Shown here piece by piece: positions 31,710 through 35,816 of a DNA stretch of 35,816 nt. Origin of the DNA: Desulfohalobiaceae bacterium S24 (lineage in GTDB: Bacteria; Desulfobacterota; Desulfovibrionia; Desulfovibrionales; Desulfothermaceae); assembly GCA_011389765.1 (NCBI GenBank), contig JAABTT010000034.1, positions 1-35,816 of the forward strand, read 5' to 3'. The notes beneath the pieces were generated by a model. The model ran no database searches, was not told where the DNA came from, and worked only from the letters and a program-made list of their open reading frames with translations. The position numbers and the translations under genes were made by a program. Position 1 is the stretch's first letter; each line of letters starts with the position of its first letter.

Positions 31710-33095
31710 TTACTGCTTGAGGGGCACCGTCAGAAAATTTTTCTGCCCCTGCCGATTGACATGAAGCATGAGCACTCCGGATTCCTTCTTGGCGGCCCGC
31801 AGGGCCTGCTTGAATTCTTCTATGGAGTCCACGCCTGCGCCGTTGGCCTTCAGGATGACGTCGCCCCGCTTGAGGCCGTTTTCAGCCGCCAGACCCTCAG
31901 GATGCACTTTGACCACCAGGAGTCCCTGATCGCTCTGGAGGCCAAGGGATTGGGCTTCACGCATACTCAAAGGCTTCAGGCCGATACCCAGGGCCATATC
32001 TTCTTCATCCTTCATGGACTTTTGCGTCCTCTGCTCTTCCATTTCCTGCCCCCGGTCCCCCAGGGTCACCCGGACCTGCCGGGTCTGTCCCTGGTCCCGG
32101 AGGGTCATGTTCACTTTCTCGTTCGGCGCCAGGTTCCCGATTTTTCTGGTCAATTCCCGGCTGTCTGCTATATCCTCGCCGTTGAGCTTCAAAATGACGG
32201 AACCCGAAGTGATTCCGGCTTGATCAGCCGGGCTTTCCGGCTGGACCGAGGCGACAAGAGCGCCTGTGGCCTTGTCCATGCCCATGGCCTGAGCCATCTG
32301 CTCGTCCACATCCTGCAGGGTGATGCCCAGCCAGCCGCGTTTCACCCGCTGATATTTCTTGAGCTGGGTGACCACCTCCCTGACCAGAGAACTGGGCACG
32401 GCAAAACCGATACCCTGTCCGGCGGCCACAATGGCCGTATTGATACCTACGACTTCGGCCTTGGTATTCAAAAGCGGACCGCCGCTGTTTCCGGGATTGA
32501 TCGAGGCGTCGGTCTGCAGAAAGTCATCGTAGGGACCGGCCCCGATAACCCGGCCCTTGGCGCTGAGGATGCCGGCGGTGACCGTGTATTTGAGCCCGAA
32601 GGGGTTGCCGATGGCCACCACCCATTCACCGATGTCGATGGCGTCCGATCCCTTCAAGGCCAGGGTGGGCAAATTTTCGGCATCGATTTTCAACAGGGCC
32701 AGATCCGTGGCCGGATCCTGCCCGACAACTTCAGCATCATACGGATCTTCCCGTCCCTGGATGTTGACTTTGATTTTTTCGGCTTGAGACACGACGTGAT
32801 TGTTGGTCACGATGTAGCCGTCACTGGACCAGATCATGCCTGAGCCAAGAGATTTTTGTTTTCGCGGCTTGGGAACCCCGCCGAAAAAACGTTCAAAAAA
32901 TTCATGCAGCGGACTGTCTTCAGAAAGCTGCTTCCCTGGTGTGGCCATCTTGACCGCGCTGATATTGACGACAGCTGGGGCGGCTTTATCCGCAACATCG
33001 GTAAAGTCAGGGGGCGCTGATTTTGCAAGAGAAACGCCCGACAATACGATCAATGCCACAAGTATGAAGACGCGTTTCATCATAAGTTTCATCAT
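31710..33095 (-). CDS. degP: DegP/HtrA-type periplasmic serine protease
   Basis: This 461-residue protease/chaperone degrades or refolds damaged envelope proteins. Signal peptide about 1-26 (VFILVALIVLSGVSLAKSA). Trypsin-like catalytic triad H100 (TNNHVV), D131 (ATDLALL) and S204 (NPGNSGGPL). Two PDZ domains follow (about 255-345 and 370-455). Length and architecture are those of DegP/DegQ. Start chosen at ATG 33095 because AAAGGAG lies 5 bases upstream; a second ATG at 33092 and another in-frame at 33080 are possible. The gene lies among other envelope-quality genes but has no operon partner of obvious relation. Confidence 0.95.
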   Translation of the reverse strand: MMKLMMKRVFILVALIVLSGVSLAKSAPPDFTDVADKAAPAVVNISAVKMATPGKQLSEDSPLHEFFERFFGGVPKPRKQKSLGSGMIWSSDGYIVTNNHVVSQAEKIKVNIQGREDPYDAEVVGQDPATDLALLKIDAENLPTLALKGSDAIDIGEWVVAIGNPFGLKYTVTAGILSAKGRVIGAGPYDDFLQTDASINPGNSGGPLLNTKAEVVGINTAIVAAGQGIGFAVPSSLVREVVTQLKKYQRVKRGWLGITLQDVDEQMAQAMGMDKATGALVASVQPESPADQAGITSGSVILKLNGEDIADSRELTRKIGNLAPNEKVNMTLRDQGQTRQVRVTLGDRGQEMEEQRTQKSMKDEEDMALGIGLKPLSMREAQSLGLQSDQGLLVVKVHPEGLAAENGLKRGDVILKANGAGVDSIEEFKQALRAAKKESGVLMLHVNRQGQKNFLTVPLKQ

Positions 33096-33182
33096 AATGA
33101 CTCCTTTGGGTTGCTGTTCTGTACTTTGTCATCATCCATTCCTGTTGTATGATACCCTGATTTATTCATCTTCCAAGGGTGA

Positions 33183-33300
33183 ACTTTGGGGGAGTTTCCT
33201 TGACTTTTCCTTTGTGCTGCTGCAGAGCATGGGCGATTTACGAGGCGGCCAGGACCGTGCCTCCCGGGGTATGGAGGATCAGATTTACGGGTGTGAACAG
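33183..33300 (-). pseudogene. Remnant of a ClpP-fold serine protease (SDH-proteinase family)
   Basis: The - strand reads LFTPVNLILHTPGGTVLAAS, then an in-frame TAA, then IAHALQQHKGKV. Intact members of the serine dehydrogenase proteinase family (PF01972), as I recall them, read PIDLILHTPGGLVLAAEQIA followed by RALKRHPGKV. The TAA replaces a residue in the expected E-Q-I-A stretch. After HKGKV the similarity ends and the frame closes. Upstream (33301-33434) no matching sequence was found. A short decayed piece, not a working gene. Confidence 0.5.
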
Positions 33301-33434
33301 AAGGTACAAGATTGAGAAATGGGGGATGTTGAAAAATTTTCCATGCCAGCTTGAAACGGATCCGCAAAATGCCCTTGCGGGAATCGTACGTGCCATGCTT
33401 GCGATAGTCATGTTCAAAGGCCATGGAGAAAGCC
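33301..33434. other. Spacer between PLD-VTT gene and protease remnant
   Basis: With the remnant and 33096-33182 this is a 339-base stretch without an intact gene. Reading frames exist on both strands, but none has a good ribosome-binding site or recognisable protein. The stretch may include further decayed parts of the ClpP-fold gene that I cannot identify. Confidence 0.35.
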
Positions 33435-35570
33435 TCAAATTGTTTTTTTGCCGGAGCGCAGCCACTTGCGCAACCCAAGCAGGCCGGCCGCGACCAGAAC
33501 CAGCGTGGCCAGCATGGCGGCCAGGCTGGTGAGGTCCGGTTCCTGCAGGGAGGCCGCGATGCGGTCCGCGAGGATGACGATGGCGATGATCCCGGGCAGC
33601 AGGCCGATGATTGTGCCCAGGGCGAAATCCCGGAACCGGAGTTTGGAGACCCCGGCGATGAGGTTGATCACCGAAAAGGGGGCCACCGGGATGATCCGGA
33701 AGGCGATCACGGCCATGAGACCGGATTGGGACAATTTCTGGTTCAGGCGGTTGAGCAGTCCGCCGGTCAGGCGGCTCACACTCTCCTGTCCCAGCAGGCG
33801 CCCGAGGAGGAAGAGGAACAGAGCGCTCAGCTCCGCCCCGAGCAGGGCGTAGATCAGCCCCAACCAGGGGCCGAAAATGATCACTGTGGCGATGATCATC
33901 AGGGTCACGGGAAAGGAGACCAGCCCGCCCAGGACATAGGCGGCCGGGACCAGGATCGGGGCAAGGGGCTGGCGTTGGATCCAGGTTGCGGCGTCAAGGG
34001 CCGACTCCACGGTGAGCCAGCCGCTCAAGGGTGTCCAGCGCCAGAGAATGGCCAGGCAGAGAAGGGCGGCAAGGAGCAGCAGGACTTTTCTCAGCTGCCT
34101 GAAGGCGGAGCGCTTCTGCCGGGGGCCAAGAAAATAGTCCGTCAGTTCGTCCGGCTCCAGGGGTTTTTCCGGGTCCAGAAGTTCGGATTCCGGGACCCAT
34201 TGCTCCACCTCCTCCGGGATTTCGTCGACAAGGGGCACCAGGGTCCTCTCCCCCTGACGCAGGGATTCCACCGCACCAAGCACCGAGCCCTCAGTCGCGA
34301 TGGCCCGGTCCACGGTTTGGCTGTCCAGCCCGAGATGTTCGGCCAGGAGGCGGGTGCGGAAGGCGGCGATGCCTTTGGCCCGCTCCGAGCCCCGGTCGGC
34401 GGCCAGGGCCAGGTCGCATTCCGAATCCAGCCCCAGAGAGCGGTTGCTGCAATTGGAAGAGCCCACCCGGAGCAGATGCTCGTCCACGATCAGGACCTTG
34501 GCGTGAACCATGAGGTTTAGTTCGGGATCGGCAGCGATCCGGGGAAAGTAGACTTCGAGTCGCTGCTGTTGGTCGGCCTGGCGCAATTTCTTCAAAATCC
34601 GGCTGCGCAGTACGTCCATGGTGTACTGCTCCAGCCAGCCGCCGGACTGTTTCGGGAGCACCAGGAGCACATCCGGTCCGTCCCGTTCCCGGAGGCGCTC
34701 GCACAGGGCCTCACCGATGCGATAGGAACTCAGGTACTGATTTTCGATGTAGATGCAGCGGCGGGCCGCGGCAATGCCCTCCAGATAGAGCCTTTCCACT
34801 TCCCGCACTTCGGGACGGCCCTTGTAGGCGGATTGGGTCCGGGCCACGGCCACCTCCACCTCGAAAAAATCAGGCCTGATCGCTTCCGGCCATAGAGCGG
34901 CTCCGGGTTGTTGTCCCGTATCGCGGGGCGGGGTCCCCATGGCCCGTTTCCAGCGTTCCCTGGCCAATTCACCCAGGACCGCGGCCGCCTCCCCGTCCAC
35001 CATCATCTGAACGTCGTGAAACGGCCCGTAGGTCTGGCCCTCCGGATCCTTTCGTCCGGCATCGTCCGGGCGATGCTCCGGGGTGTCCCAGCGGCGCTTG
35101 GTCAGGTCCAGACCCCCGGCAAAGGCCAGGGAATCGTCGATGACCACCAGCTTCTGATGCTGGGAGGCGCCCACCGGGTGCTCCCCGTCCAGGCAGAAGT
35201 GGACGTTGCGCCGGGTGCTCCATTGGAGCTTGTAACGGGGAAAGAACTCGCGCTCCATGGCGTAGATCATGGCAAAATCCCAACAGAGCAGGTAGATCTT
35301 GAGCTCCGGTTTGTCGTGGCTCAGGCGGTTCAAGAGCTTGCCCAGCCGGATCGGATAGCCGCCGTGATTCCCGTCCCGGATCAGCTCCAGTTCGCTGTGC
35401 AGATCCCAGCCGACGATCAGGATGGAGCGGCGGGCCCGGCGCAGGGCCTCGTGCACCGCCCGAAAGTAGGCTTGACCGTCGACGAGCATTGCGGCGCGCC
35501 TGGCCCTGGCCAGTTTCCAGCAGTTGTATCCGGGGGTGAAAAACGAAGAAGATTGGGATGAAGAGCTCAT
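33435..35570 (-). CDS. Phospholipase-D-like / VTT (DedA-fold) fusion protein
   Basis: A 711-residue protein that joins a two-HKD phospholipase D domain to a C-terminal VTT/SNARE-associated membrane domain. HKD motifs are HQKLVVID (H138, K140, D145) and HAKVLIVD (H356, K358, D363), each with its downstream GG/GS loop (AFAGGLDLTKR; RVGSSNCSNRS). The VTT part (535-711) has several membrane helices with GPWLGLIYALLGAELSA and FRIIPVAPFSVINLIAG. It may hydrolyse or transfer phosphatidyl groups at the membrane, with VTT possibly a lipid scramblase. ATG 35570 is chosen because it covers the family's N-terminal NCWKLARA region; no Shine-Dalgarno is visible. The frame is open upstream to 35714, but that part looks non-coding. 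Confidence 0.88.
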   Translation of the reverse strand: MSSSSQSSSFFTPGYNCWKLARARRAAMLVDGQAYFRAVHEALRRARRSILIVGWDLHSELELIRDGNHGGYPIRLGKLLNRLSHDKPELKIYLLCWDFAMIYAMEREFFPRYKLQWSTRRNVHFCLDGEHPVGASQHQKLVVIDDSLAFAGGLDLTKRRWDTPEHRPDDAGRKDPEGQTYGPFHDVQMMVDGEAAAVLGELARERWKRAMGTPPRDTGQQPGAALWPEAIRPDFFEVEVAVARTQSAYKGRPEVREVERLYLEGIAAARRCIYIENQYLSSYRIGEALCERLRERDGPDVLLVLPKQSGGWLEQYTMDVLRSRILKKLRQADQQQRLEVYFPRIAADPELNLMVHAKVLIVDEHLLRVGSSNCSNRSLGLDSECDLALAADRGSERAKGIAAFRTRLLAEHLGLDSQTVDRAIATEGSVLGAVESLRQGERTLVPLVDEIPEEVEQWVPESELLDPEKPLEPDELTDYFLGPRQKRSAFRQLRKVLLLLAALLCLAILWRWTPLSGWLTVESALDAATWIQRQPLAPILVPAAYVLGGLVSFPVTLMIIATVIIFGPWLGLIYALLGAELSALFLFLLGRLLGQESVSRLTGGLLNRLNQKLSQSGLMAVIAFRIIPVAPFSVINLIAGVSKLRFRDFALGTIIGLLPGIIAIVILADRIAASLQEPDLTSLAAMLATLVLVAAGLLGLRKWLRSGKKTI

Positions 35571-35744
35571 AGCAGTGAGTAACCGTGATACACATGAATT
35601 TCGACGCCTCGGAGGCGCGCAGTCCAGCCATTCATACAGGGGATATACAACAAAGACAAGATAGGATAGAACCGAATGCGACGCAACGCTCGGCCGGAAC
35701 CAAGCCGGAGGCATTTTCAGACGACAGCCCAGACGAGAAGGACC

Positions 35745-35816
35745 ATGAAACGCATCAATCCCAAGTGGCTCGAGAGCATCCAGTCTATAGACAACCCCTA
35801 TTTCACCCTGCAGCAG
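35745..35816 (+). CDS. Start of an unidentified gene (cut by right edge)
   Basis: From ATG 35745, preceded by GAGAAGG, the frame stays open for 24 codons to the window end: MKRINPKWLESIQSIDNPYF and four more residues. Too little is present to name it. It is divergent from the PLD-VTT gene; the 174-base space between them holds a small hairpin (CGCCTCGGAGGCG, about 35608-35620) but no promoter I can defend. Confidence 0.5.
   Translation, partial: MKRINPKWLESIQSIDNPYFTLQQ

Noticed and set aside
31629-31710. Inverted repeat after the DegP gene as its terminator
   Set aside because: No T-run follows the stem on the - strand; A residues follow instead.
35571-35714. N-terminal extension of the PLD-VTT protein
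   Set aside because: Residues upstream of 35570 look non-coding, and the family start region lies downstream; the extension also crosses the divergent promoter space.

Overview
The window looks like chromosomal DNA of an anaerobic deltaproteobacterium, probably a sulfate reducer of the Desulfovibrionales (class Desulfovibrionia). This is inferred from gene content and order, not from a marker gene. The main supports are an EtfAB-linked membrane iron-sulfur oxidoreductase and the run mfd - parvulin chaperone - RodZ-like HTH protein - recO - glyQ - glyS. I recall that run as typical of the group. The split glycyl-tRNA synthetase and the many envelope genes also fit a Gram-negative anaerobe. I found no rRNA, tRNA, CRISPR array, transposase or phage gene.

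Layout, left to right. (1) 0.3-4.4 kb (+): a membrane Fe-S oxidoreductase followed by etfB and etfA, a route from flavin-linked oxidations to the quinone pool; a bidirectional terminator closes it. (2) 4.5-8.5 kb (-): a phospholipid-transport ABC system of STAS-MlaE permease, MlaF ATPase, long MlaD/MCE protein and an ABC_trans_aux (PqiC-like) lipoprotein. (3) 8.6-10.0 kb (+): UDP-glucose 6-dehydrogenase, sharing a terminator with a convergent 73-residue unknown gene. (4) 10.4-19.8 kb (+): mfd, a SurA-like chaperone, a RodZ-like protein, recO, glyQ and glyS. (5) 19.8-23.6 kb (-): a decayed MFS fragment, a CBS-containing site-2 protease, a coiled-coil gene overlapping the start of a phosphofructokinase gene, and a nicotinamidase. 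(6) 23.6-27.3 kb: a SERCA-like P-type ATPase bracketed by inverted copies of a ~220-bp interspersed repeat. (7) 27.3-35.6 kb (-): a soluble hybrid histidine kinase, an alkaline-phosphatase-superfamily/EEP fusion, a DegP-type protease, remnants of a ClpP-fold serine protease, and a PLD-VTT fusion. A truncated gene begins at the right edge (+).

Themes. Many genes concern the envelope: lipid transport, outer-membrane protein folding, periplasmic proteolysis, regulated intramembrane proteolysis and phosphodiester or lipid hydrolysis. The intergenic regions carry several unrelated families of short-unit (6-8 nt) repeats. Three families share one architecture: two arms in opposite orientation around a short core. 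The points most worth following are these arm-core-arm elements (one pair flanking the ATPase gene), a CCG domain that has lost its cysteines in the EtfAB-linked oxidoreductase, the AP-EEP fusion near the PLD-VTT fusion, and the PqiB/C-like design of the MCE transporter.
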